This document shows positions 14,540 to 24,759 of a stretch of 64,000 bases of DNA, piece by piece. The translations under genes were made by a program, and so were the position numbers. Under the pieces are notes generated by a model. The model searched no databases and was not told the DNA's origin. It worked only from the letters and a program-made list of their open reading frames with translations. Source of the stretch: Gymnopilus junonius (Eukaryota; Basidiomycota; Agaricomycetes; Agaricales; Galerinaceae). Numbering within the stretch: the first letter of the stretch is position 1; the number at the start of each line of letters is the position of its first letter. The stretch is taken from NCBI GenBank assembly GCA_015501075.1, contig JADNYJ010000010.1:62001-126000 (forward strand). The letters are read 5' to 3'.

Positions 14540-15930
14540 GATGGATTGGGAAGTAATCCAATGTTTATATACCAACCAACCCTAGATTCTCATCTAAGAC
14601 CTATTAAGGATCTATCTAGATTTCTGGGATTGGTAAGAGACTTGCGCCAACTTACAATAGGCTTACAGTGTTATGGAATGGTGAAGAAAAAGATTTAAGC
14701 GGATGCCTGGCGCCTCGTCAATTGGTCACACGACAAGTTTCCTGAGCTATTCTGAAGTTCACCCACAGAAAGGATGGCCTGCAGTCAAAGAGGAAGGGTG
14801 TGGGATGTGAGACAATAGACTGAAAAGAGGATAACAAAAGATAGCAGCCATTCTAGTGGCGATTTCGGACGAATTTATGACTGCCAAGTTGGATTGGAAA
14901 CTCTCCCGAACCACACAACATCGCCACGCTGATGATCCCGTCGCCCGATCACATCCTAATTAGGCGTTCGATCACCCGAACAACCTTGGCACCACGGCAC
15001 CTTAACAGCGCCTTCTGTTTGGATTTCTTGTCGTGTGCCCAGTTTTTCATGTCGGGCTCCTAAGTGCAATACCACTAGCCATATTATTTCTTTCAAATAG
15101 CTCTGCTGGATTAACAATCGATAGGCCTGATGTTCTTTCTGTTATCGATCCAATGGACCAAGTTTACATCACGATGAGGCAATATCCCGATGCATAGGAC
15201 AACTTCTTTTTAAAGTCAGCGAAGGTCAACACCCCCGGAAATGGTGGGCGCCCAGGTGAGTTGTGTAGCCTGACAGTGCTTACACCCGCGGCATTTAATT
15301 AATGCTCTCCAGCTTTGCTTCAAGAACTCAGACCTGCCCACGGAGTTCTTTGACAACTGATGCATTGGGTATGATGCAGTTTATCCGATGTGGTTCACAA
15401 GGATTAGAGGAAAACAGAACTATCATCAAATCTCCTAACCAATCTGCTGAGGATGGGCAATGCTTCACAAGAATGAGCCCTCAGAGATACAGAGATAAGA
15501 CCGATGGTAAGATAACGTGTATGTTGAACACTCCCATCTAAGTCATCCTGAACTTATCTCTGGTCTTCATCGCTTAGGTTGTCAAGAATACTGTGGGGCC
15601 GATAAGGGCACATAACTTCGATTTTCCCGGATTTGCGCCCTCATCGACGCACTCCCGTCCCATCCACGGTCATCAGGAGAGCCGAGGACAGCTCAGGATC
15701 CACGCTCATCACATCCAGTCCCTCGTTTATTTGAGTTAAAGTATGCCCTCTTCCAAGTCTGTCCATTGTCATCGGACCTTCTCCTTTCGGTGAGAAAGTG
15801 GTGATATCTAACGTATATCTGCCTCGAGGTCTACTTACATACTAATTATCACTACGGTTTCTCACTTAGGCGGCCCGGAGACGGTCGACGAACTCTACAT
15901 GGGAAGGCAAAGTAAATTTCACCTCGTATA
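14540..15930. other. Intergenic stretch, no gene recognised
   Basis: This 1.4-kb segment has only short unrelated open frames. Several CTCATC/GGATC-rich pieces occur near 15640-15730 without clear repeat structure. Confidence 0.45.
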
Positions 15931-16310
15931 TTTCATTTGATTCAAGTCCGCGATGACCAGCTGGGCTTGGAACGACAAGCCAATTCTCGTGTGATTAGTG
16001 CAGTGCCTAAATCAGGCACTTCTGATCAACGCGGGCGCTTATTCTACATCGTGACTAACGACATTATTGCTGCCCAAACTGTGCATGATCTGGTCCAGTC
16101 ACTTGCTTGGCGGTGGTCCGTCCTGCCCACAGTCAACTACTATATTCTCTGCGTGGTTCATTCTTTGCTGATAGGGCCGCTTCTCCAGGCCTTACAGTGT
16201 CAGCTGATGATGCTAAACCTAAAATTATCATACATGCAAACGCTTCTTGTCTCCAGGTCCCTTTAAACGTGCCGTCTCCTAGCCGGCATAGTGCTCCTTT
16301 GCAGCTTTGA
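15731..16310 (+). other. Unresolved possible gene or gene remnant
   Basis: A plus-strand chain of short exons can be imagined here: an ATG near 15742, splice-like borders near 15870, and an open frame 15937..16266 containing GTSDQRGRLFYIVTNDI and VHDLVQSLAWRWSVLPTV. A second frame at 16107..16310 contains DDAKPKIIIHANASC. Neither matches a family I know. A minus-strand frame 16133..16543 overlaps it. It may be a fungal-specific gene broken by indels, or noise ahead of the transporter gene. Confidence 0.2.
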
Positions 16311-16501
16311 TCCTTGAGGTCACTTGCAATTGTACCATGACCATGGACATAACGGCTACCGGCCGGCCTTGGCGGGAGTTCGTTGTTCTCACCCTGGAGC
16401 GCGAACGTGATGCAACTTCTATGCGAGAGAAGGCGCCTTGAGTAAATAAGCTCCTCAGTGAGAAATGCGGAGATGCACTCCTTTATCAACTGATACTGAT
16501 C

Positions 16502-19239
16502 ATGGGGAATAGCTCTGAGCATCATTCTCGGTCTCCTCTTCAATCGAAGAACTCGACGTCAAGGACCATGACGAGAAAGTCGGAATCGTCCCTGAGACAC
16601 TGATGGAGAAGCAGATAGCTCTAGAGACAGTACTGAAGGTCGATCCTGGAGTCAAGAGATTTAGCTGGGCTGCAATCCAGGTTCCACTATCCCTTTGAAC
16701 AATGTTTCGTGCACTATATGACTGAATCGGTGACGGTAGATGTATCTCATCACCTTCGTAATATGCTGCTGTTCAGGTGATAGTGGTTTTGATGGGACTG
16801 TGAGCGAATTATGGAGGGCCTTGGCGGTTTTCTGACGTAGATTTCAGGTCATGGGCGGTATCAATAGTATGAAGCAGTATCAGGAATATTTTGGCATGAC
16901 CGGTGTTGGGAGCAAGACAAGGTATTCCACCGTGTTATTGACATTCTTTGACAATATCTCAAGCAATTCGGCAATTAGCATCGTCTTTGGCATTTTTACC
17001 ATGTACGACCTCATTCTCTTGGTGACGTTCGTGCACTAATGTATTTGCACACTGAAGTGGTTCCATCTGGTACGAGATTAGTTTCAAGTTCAGATACTGC
17101 CAATGTGATTGAGCGCCATTCTTAGTGGGACCATTCCAGCTGGTAAGGGGCATTCTGGACCCAGGAGGATTTATGATTGACGTTAGTAAAGCATACCTGC
17201 CGGATAAGTTTGGCCGTCGGCTCTCGATGTTCTTCGGGAACGCTGTCCTCATGTAAGTTTTTCGAGACCGTTATTATTCGACGCGGCATTTTCATGTTTT
17301 CGCGTCGTCAGAGTCGGGGCTCTAATTACCGCGACTGCAAAGGACAAAGGAATGTTTCTTGGAGGCAGATTCTTGACTGGTGCGTGGATTATCAGTATAC
17401 GGCTCTAGAGGGAACCCAAATATATACTTCGACAGGACTTGGGTCGACATGCGCTGGTGCTTCGGCCAAATCCTACCTCGCTGAAATGGCACCCGCTCAT
17501 TCGCGCGGTGCCTACCTCGGTTTCCTGAATTCATTGTAAGGTTTCAGATCAGTACACCCTTGATTTCTATCCTGGCAGCTCAGCTCAGCTCCTTATCTTC
17601 AAATCTGAGGAGAATGATGGTCTGACAGTACTTGAATTTCACAGCTATTACGTCGGTCAGATAACTGCAACGGGAATGATGGTCTCAACCGGAAATTTCC
17701 AGAGTGAGATGTCCTGGCGTTTGCCTCTGTATGTCCAGGTGAGGTTCAGCTAATAAAGAGGTCAGTACGCAATTGAAAATCTGATTGATACCATTCGAGC
17801 TCGTACCAGCTGCCATAAACGTTTCCTTCGTCTTTCTTTGCCCAGAATCGTGAGCCAAAATTGTTAGACATTCCGGAAGGGTTGCCTAACAAGTTGCTTT
17901 TCAATAAGCCCTCGATGGTTATATAGCGTCGGGAGAGCTGATAAGGCACGCGAAATCCTTGCTAGGTTCCACAGCAGCACAAACGATATTAAATCACCCC
18001 TCGTGGATTTGGAGATGAGTGAGATCGAAGAGAAGATCCAGATTGATGGCGCCGATAGTACGTTAAGCGCCCATTTCATGCGATTATCTCAGCGCTTATG
18101 TTGTCCAGAAAGATGGTGGGATTTTAGGCCTTTGTTCACGACACGTGCCGATAGGTATAGGGCCTACATGGTCATCTTGATTGGTGGGTATTTTGTTCAT
18201 TGGATACGCGAAATCTGAATTAACGGGTTCTAAATAACCTTTGTCAGGTACTTTTGGTACGATTTCTTGCCGGAAGTCATGTATACCAGATAAAAGAATC
18301 CTTTTTGAATAGGTCAACTTAGCGGGAATGGACTGATCACATATTTCCTACCAATCTTGTTGAAAGATGCCGGAATCACATCGCAAAGTCGTCAACTCAC
18401 TTTGAATTTTGTGAACAGCATAACTTCATAGTGAGTTCACATCTGAGCCGAGCGACCTTGACTCATCAGTGGAACGTCTAGTATGGGAGCCTTGGCGGCA
18501 AGTTTCCTCCATTCTGACCGTAGCAATTACCACCGGAGAATTGAATGTCGCATTGCAGGGATCAGCGACAATTGACCGCTTTGGACGGAGGAAAATCCTG
18601 CTCATTGCAACGTCCGTAATGGTGGCTATACTGACCATTGTTACCGCACTGCTGAGCAGTTTCGGGAGTGCGGCCAGGTCAAATGCCGGTATCACGTTCA
18701 TCTACCTATTCATGGTGGCCTTTTCGTATGGATGGACTCCGATGTAAGAATTTGCCAGGGCCACGCTAGGAGGTTGTCTGATAATTTCCCAAGGCAAGCA
18801 TTGTATCCAGCAGAAGTGCTAAGCTATCAAGCGCGCGCTAAGGGGCTTGCCTTCCTTGGCATTGTTTCGCAAGTCGCGACGTTGATCAATACCTTTGGGT
18901 ACGTCCGGTTGATACCTGCTGACGCGTGTCTTTTTGGAAATAGGACTGATTTGGTCTGATAGTCTTCCGGTCGCACTGCAGAAGATCGGATGGAAAGGTA
19001 CGAGGATCTACAGCCATCTTATCTTCCGCTGTGATCTAAATGAGGTCCCGGTAGTTTACCTGATCTTCTTAATTTGGGATGTGTTCGAGGTTATCGTTAT
19101 GTACCTTTTCGTTGTGGAGACGAAAGGGTTCACGTTGGAAGAAATCAATGAGGTATTTGAAGACAGGGACCCACGGGGATACAGCGAACGACTACTGAAG
19201 GAGAGACAGGAAGTGCGGAAGGGTCAAAGCGGTGCTTAG
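16502..19239 (+). CDS. MFS sugar transporter, 20 exons with micro-exons
   Basis: Plasma-membrane hexose/proton symporter of the sugar porter family, about 538 residues, twelve expected helices. Exons: 16502..16680, 16740..16799, 16848..16921, 16979..17002, 17058..17069, 17126..17142, 17192..17252, 17312..17379, 17436..17535, 17645..17738, 17800..17849, 17909..18057, 18109..18183, 18248..18256, 18313..18430, 18482..18497, 18559..18743, 18794..18898, 18963..18997, 19055..19239. Signatures: DKFGRR after helix 2, GRFLTG, PESPRWL, RWWDFRPLF loop, DRFGRRK, and VETKGFTLEEINEVFEDRDP at the C-terminus. Exons of 9, 12, 16 and 17 nt are required by the protein. Intron 18498..18558 has a GC donor. The N-terminal exon is one base short if the ATG at 16502 is used; the in-frame ATG at 16603 would avoid that but drop a conserved-looking acidic tail. 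Substrate cannot be told from sequence. Confidence 0.9.
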
Positions 19240-19488
19240 TATGTAGCGTACAAAGTGTTTTGTAAAGAGCAAAATTTTGGAATGGAGTGCAAATAGCGGC
19301 AAATAGAGGGAAATGTGATGCAATCTCGAGCTGTGCATCTACGCGGGCTTAGGGCACACCAAGAGCTACACACGACCGTCCACGTCTTTGCCTCAAGGCC
19401 CGCCTCTCCGTCGTCTTGCTCGACATCTTAAGCGTTTCGTCGCCGTCTGTCCCATTTATACCTCTTTTTCTGTATCTGTATATTTACG

Positions 19489-21539
19489 ATGGTGCGCAGT
19501 GTCTTTCATTTATATCTTGGCTCTTGGCTCATAATTTTTCATGTAGGGCCAAACCCTTTCTGTCCCTGGTCTGCTTGTTACCAGTATTCCTATATTTCTC
19601 CCACTCACATCGTATATCCAGCCACTAATAAAACCTCTGAGTCGGGTGCAAATGATCAATATTTCTTTGCGATATCTGAGATGCAAGGATGGAGAATCAG
19701 TGAGTCATTACTTCCTCTCTTTCGCTGCTAGAGTCACGCGCTTCATCTTCTGACTTCGCCTTCTAGCGATGGAGGATGCTCACACTGCACTTCTGGACCT
19801 GGATAGCGAGCCCGGGAACACTAATGCTTTTTTTGCTGTGTACGATGGTCATGGCGGTACGTTTTCCTGCAACCTTCTATACGTCAAAATGTTTTGAAAG
19901 CATTGTATAGGATCTACAGTTGCTAGATTCGCCGGCCTGAATGTGCATAAACGTCTGGTCTCTGAAGAAACCTATCAGCAGGGAGACTATGAATCTGCCC
20001 TCAAGAAGGCTTTTTTGGGTACTGATGAGGACCTTTTAGCCAGTAAGAGTATCTCGTTCTTTCTTTTACTTGTTTGAGACTTTTACTTCCGCAGACCCCG
20101 CACATACGAGGGATCCATCAGGCTGCACAGCCGTCGCCGCTCTAATTACCCGGGATAATAAAATTTATGTTGTATGTCTGACCTTTTTTTCCTGACTCCC
20201 CTCCATTCTCACGATGTCTAGGCGAATGCTGGAGATTCGCGATCTGTAATTTCGATTCAAGGGGAGGTAAAGCCCCTTAGTTTTGACCATAAGCCAACGA
20301 GTGCTAGTAAGATCCATTTTGATACGAATAAAGATTTTTTTTTAACTTGTCTTAGCCGAAAGGGCTAGAATTTCTGCAGCGGGAGGATATATAGAATACG
20401 GTCGAGTGAATGGTTCGTGACGATAACTTTCAGATTGGATACCGACTTCATAAAAATCTGAATATCTAGGCAACCTTGCATTGTCACGAGCACTTGGGGA
20501 TTTCGAGTTCAAGAAAAATTATTCATTAGGACCAGAGGCTCAAATCATCACTGCGAACCCTGATGTAACCTGCCATGAAATCACAGACGAAGATGAGTTT
20601 TTGGTGCTGGCTTGTGATGGTAATATGATCCTTTCTCTTCCAGGACGAACGCAGTTAATCCGCCTCTATAGGTATCTGGGATTGCCTTAGCTCGCAACAA
20701 TGTGTCGACTTTGTGCGCTACCAGGTTTCTGAAGGCAAAGAGTTGACGGAAATTTGTGAAATGATTTTTGAACATTGTCTTGCTCCCGACACTACCTCAG
20801 GTGCTGGAATTGGCTGCGACAATATGACCATCATGATTATTGCCATCACACATGGACGAACCAAGGAAAAATGGTATGAATGGGTTACGGACCGAGTAAA
20901 GAACGGCTATGGGCGCCAGACACCAAGCACTGTGCCGCAATTGTATTCTCAAAGTCGATTGATGTCTTTCCGCGCTCGAAGGGAAGCACGGGAGGGACGA
21001 GAAGCACAGGAGCGATCGCAACCATCTGAGCAGAACGCAGCTGATACCGCAGCTTTCTTTCGTCAATACGGGATGACGATCACCACGCTCTCGACTGGGG
21101 GTGGAATTTCTTACAGGCCCGGTGGCAGTATCGTCAGTGACAGTGGGCAGCTCATGTTTGGAAACGACGACAGTGAGAGGATGATAGTGAGGAGGAGCCA
21201 ATCAATGGCCGGTCCTTTTTCACCGAGTCACTCGGTTTGGGAAGGTCCGAGTCCCCAGATCCCACAAGAAGCCTCAAAGCGCGATTGGATGAGTTTGAGA
21301 AGGATATCGAGAGGGAGAAGGAGGAGACCGATGCTGACGGAGACTCAGCTATGCATGAAACGGACTCTGAAAAGGTAAAGACGCTTTCGCGTTTGCAAGG
21401 CTCATAACAATGATCTTAATAAATATACCTTTTCACAGATTCCAAGCCCTCACCGACGACGAAACTACCCAATGGTGATGCGAAAGGGTCCCCCGAATTG
21501 CGGAGTCCGACACCATTAGGCGAGCCTTTGAAAGCGTGA
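19489..21539 (+). CDS. PTC2: PP2C-type Ser/Thr phosphatase (PTC2/PTC3 class)
   Basis: Mn/Mg-dependent phosphatase that in yeast switches off stress MAPK and checkpoint kinases. Exons 19489..19491, 19547..19568, 19622..19699, 19767..19856, 19911..20042, 20095..20171, 20222..20306, 20356..20412, 20470..20619, 20672..21374, 21439..21539, about 499 residues. The first coding exon is only the ATG; the next gives GQTLSVP, the usual myristoylatable MGQTLS start of this class. Metal ligands sit in MEDAHT, VYDGHGG, ACDGIWD and [16 protein letters not shown] and ANAGDSR motifs are intact. The C-terminal tail ends [13 protein letters not shown], but needs one extra base near 21172-21180 and another at the end of exon 10 near 21374; total exon length is two short of a multiple of three. 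Catalytic domain is intact. Confidence 0.93.
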
Positions 21540-22217
21540 CCAGCTGGACGATGAAATTTGATATTGCACAGCCGTCATCCAAGGATTTGGTGTATAATCT
21601 TCCCTGTTGTCGCGTTGTTCCTTCTCCTTTTCATTCGGGTTGGCGTTGGTTATAGCACCCTATGTTTTTCTCCATTTCTTCTTGTTGGATCCCACCATCA
21701 TTCTTTGTGATCGAATTTTTTCGACCTTTCGGACCATGCAGATTTACCGACCATCATGCAATAACATACCACGAACGAACTACCTGCATTCGTACATGCT
21801 TGTATAGTTATGTAGTCATACACCTCCGCCCTTTCTTACGACTGTTATATGTGTTCCCTTACCCCTCCTTCTTTGTTCATGCAATCCACCTTACCTTCCC
21901 AGCGCCAATGTACTGTACCTGACTCTGCCTCCGAAAAATGATACCGTCATTTATTCTCTTCTCGATATCCTTGTGAATTTGATGCTGGGTAAAGCCTTGG
22001 CTATGCTTTTACTACCGTAAATGGAATGATCTTCCTCTTATGGAAACTTCAAGCAAAGCCTTGCAGGTTCAATATGTAACTCATTCCTCACTCGTCACTT
22101 TTCACTCGATACAAATGTGACAGCTGTTAAACTTTTGAGCGATAAAAGTTGGTCAATCAGGCAGTGCTTTTGTCCTCCAGCAGTAATCTTTGGATAATGG
22201 ATTACTACCAACTTGGT
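21540..22217. other. Convergent intergenic region between PTC2 and ureG
   Basis: AT-rich, T-rich 3' flank of both converging genes. Short frames only; no gene, repeat or RNA recognised. Confidence 0.6.
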
Positions 22218-23268
22218 TCAAACGGCTGAATCTTCGCCAACAGGTATGGCCTTTCCTGGGCTTCCAGCTGCTCTCCAGGCAGCTAGAATAAGACCGACAA
22301 CATCTTCCACTCCTTTGCCTTCCCTCACACTTGTAAAGATAGTCGGTCCATCACCTCTCATTAATCGTGAATCTCTGTCCATGACTTCAAGAGATGCACC
22401 AACATAAGGTGCCAGATCAATCTTTTGCGACTTATCAGCATTTTGCACAAGATTGGTATGGAAGTTATCACCTTGTTGATGACGAGGAGGTCCGACTGAG
22501 AGATGCCTGGCCCACCTTTCCGTGGAATTTTGTCACCTCCCTTAACGAACCATTAATTGGCAAGGTTGAGCAACAGACGACAAACAACGGACCGAAACGT
22601 CAATGACATAGATGATATAATCTGCTAGCTCCCTAGAATAATTTGCAGCTAGATTATCGCCACCACTCTCTACGAAAAGTAGCTGACAATCAAATTTCGC
22701 TTGAAGAGTCTCCAACGCTCCCATATTGGCGCTAATATCCTCCCTGATAGCTGCATGGGGGCATCCTCCTGTTTCGATGGCCAGAATGCGAGAAGTGGGC
22801 AGAGCCTTGTTTTTGATTAAGAATTCCTGATCTTCGCGAGTAAAGATATCGTTTGTAACCGTTGCTGGTAAATTATGAACATAAGAACTGGGGCGCACTC
22901 ATTCAGAATACAAAACCCTACACACCAATGTTGTATTCTTTCCTTAATTTTTGACACAGTGCAAGAGTTAAGGCGGTCTTTCCGGACCCCACTGGCCTAC
23001 AGTTCTATCTGAGTGAGTTTCACTTTATCCTAAAAGGAATAACTCACCCTCCAATCCCAACAGTGAATCCTCTTTCTTCAAAGTTTCTGGATGAGTAGTC
23101 AGGGAGATCGCGCTCGGAATACTTCCCTGCATGCTCCAAGTGTTCATGAGTGTGCCCGTGGTCTCCTGGTCCATGAGCATGCGACCCACTGCCATGATCA
23201 TGGGCATATGCAGGATCAACATCTTCATCTCCTTTATTAGAGAGGTTGTTAATGAATTGAACGCTCAT
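22218..23268 (-). CDS. ureG: Urease accessory GTPase UreG
   Basis: SIMIBI-class GTPase that delivers nickel to urease, acting with UreD/F. Minus-strand exons 23268..23048, 22996..22926, 22864..22593, 22540..22472, 22421..22218, coding 278 residues with clean phases. The N-terminal 45 residues are His-rich ([20 protein letters not shown]), as in plant and fungal UreG, a nickel store. P-loop [17 protein letters not shown], the nickel-binding Cys-x-His in [21 protein letters not shown] and the [11 protein letters not shown] specificity motif are present. A TGATAA GATA-factor-like site lies 27-32 bp before the ATG, which fits nitrogen control. UreD/F and urease are not in this window. Confidence 0.95.
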
Positions 23269-23294
23269 TTCGTCGTAGAGAGGAAGAAGCCCCT

Positions 23295-23300
23295 TTATCA
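23295..23300 (-). promoter_or_regulatory. GATA-factor-like site before ureG
   Basis: TGATAA on the minus strand just ahead of the ureG start. Fungal AreA/Nit2-type regulators bind HGATAR. A single site is weak evidence and its proximity to the ATG is unusual. Confidence 0.3.
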
Positions 23301-23354
23301 GACTTATGCCGAGGGATTTACGGGGCGCTTGGGCAGGCGCCGAGCGTGCCGAGA

Positions 23355-23370
23355 GTCACGTGCTCGTGAC
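23355..23370. promoter_or_regulatory. GTCACG/CGTGAC inverted repeat containing CACGTG
   Basis: A perfect 6-bp inverted repeat with a 4-base spacer includes the palindrome CACGTG, the core of bHLH factor sites. It lies about 90 bp upstream of ureG in a GC-rich patch. Function is inference. Confidence 0.3.
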
Positions 23371-23463
23371 CTGCAATCGAGGGCGGACGCGTCGCGTTCG
23401 AGCGCCTGGGTGTCCTCCAAAGTCGAGAGAACTTGCAGGCACGGCTTTCCCCAGCTCGATCGG

Positions 23464-23740
23464 GATGGACTCCAGGGAAATTTTTAAGTCAAAGAGAATA
23501 GAATTACCAAAATTTCAGCATTCTTTTCAGGAGGCAGAGAAATTTTTTGAAGTTCAGAGGCTTGCTACCAAGTATAATTTAATTTTGAACAACCAAACAA
23601 ATTTGACCCTCCAAAGTAAGCTGAGAGGCCAACCATCCAAAAATAAAGGAAACAAAGGAGATGTCGAAAGAATAAATGGCTCTACACTAGGAATGGTCCT
23701 ACTTTTTGCAGGCGCCGGGTATCATCTAGGATCGGGCTAG
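23464..23740 (+). CDS. Unrecognised small lysine-rich ORF
   Basis: Ninety-two codons from an ATG at 23464, starting MDSREIFKSKRIE. The product is Lys/Asn-rich, ending in a hydrophobic glycine-rich tail (GMVLLFAGAGYHLGSG). Base composition changes sharply from GC-rich to AT-rich at its start, unlike the neighbours. No family recognised; it may be a chance ORF in an inserted or low-complexity piece. Confidence 0.25.
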
Positions 23741-23814
23741 TTGCACAAAGCCTGGAGAGATTTAAATAGCCACGACGACAGATACAAAGAAAATCACTTA
23801 CCACCGAGATTCAT

Positions 23815-24537
23815 TTAGAAAGTAGTGATGGCACCCTTTGCAGCGCTGAAAGCGGCACCAACAGAGGCAGGAGAAGTAGTGGCATCCCAGTTCGATCCAC
23901 CTACGACCACAGTGTGAGAGCCAAGGTCATGGCCGGAGAAGCCGAAGTCGTCCGTGGTGAGGGATCCGTCTTCGGCAACAATGTCGCTGAAGTGGTCAGA
24001 GATACCAGAGTCGAATCCGACGTGGAGACCAGAAGTGCGACGAAGGTCGTGGCTGAAAAGTCCAAGGCTGGCGTGGAACTGTTCAAAGACGACAGTTTGG
24101 GTTTCGACTTCACAGACTTGCTCGGTGATGATTCTATGGATTTATTTGTAAGACATTTCCCGAAGTGGAAGAAACGAATACTACCTCTTGGCTATCTCTT
24201 GAAGAACGAGGAGGCGTTGTTGAATGATCTCAATAGACTCGCTATGGCAAACGAGCTCTTGGCTTTGTTCGACAACAGTCTGCTCAGAAATGTGTCCAAC
24301 GAAGTTGTCGACACCGTAAAAGTTGTCGAATCCGGAAAAAGAGTGGAGGCCACTAAAGTTATCGAAGGAGATCTCACCACGGGCAGCTATAGCACGAGAA
24401 AAGAGCCATGAAATACAGAAAAAAAAAAGATGGAGAAGTCCAAACATACTCAGCCTGTTGAGAGAATGGGGTCTGGCGACGACACCTGCGACCAGAGCAG
24501 AGGCAACAAAAATGGTTTGGAAGAGCTTGGCGAACAT
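23815..24537 (-). CDS. Small secreted protein, paralogue A
   Basis: Secreted protein of unknown function, 202 residues. Minus-strand exons 24537..24450, 24386..24185, 24133..23815. A signal peptide (MFAKLFQTIFVASALVAGVV, cleavage near residue 21) is followed by a Phe/Gly/Asp-rich stretch with SGFDNFYGVDNF, then a helix-prone block ELVCHSESIEIIQQRLLVLQ, then IITEQVCEVETQT and HVGFDSGISDH. Two cysteines lie in the conserved core. A second copy at 55273..56008 shares the exon lengths (88 nt first exon in both), intron phases (1 and 2) and all these blocks. Similar proteins are known to me only as uncharacterised basidiomycete secreted proteins. A TATAAAG box at 24747..24753 is also shared in position. 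Confidence 0.85.
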
Positions 24538-24746
24538 TTTTGTATCGGAGTAATGAAGGAGTGAAGGAGGCTGTCAGAACCAATGAGACTGAAAAAATCG
24601 TCAGCTGGAAAATACTTAGCCTCACCTTCTCAAAAAGAGGTCAAAAGTAAAAGATCGTTGGTTGAAAATTAAAAGGCGACCGGGCCAGGTGATCGAAAAG
24701 AACGAAGGAAGGAACTGATGAGAGAATTGGCGACTCTGGATATGCT

Positions 24747-24753
24747 CTTTATA
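24747..24753 (-). promoter_or_regulatory. TATA box of secreted paralogue A
   Basis: TATAAAG on the minus strand about 210 bp before the ATG. Paralogue B has TATAAAA about 230 bp before its ATG. Between box and ATG both carry an AAAAGGCGACC-GGCCAGG-GAAAAGAACGAAGGAA series. Confidence 0.5.
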
Positions 24754-24759
24754 GTGAAA

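Noticed and set aside
16133..16543. Minus-strand 136-codon ORF upstream of the transporter
   Set aside because: No recognisable family, overlaps the plus-strand candidate and the transporter 5' end, and has no splice support.
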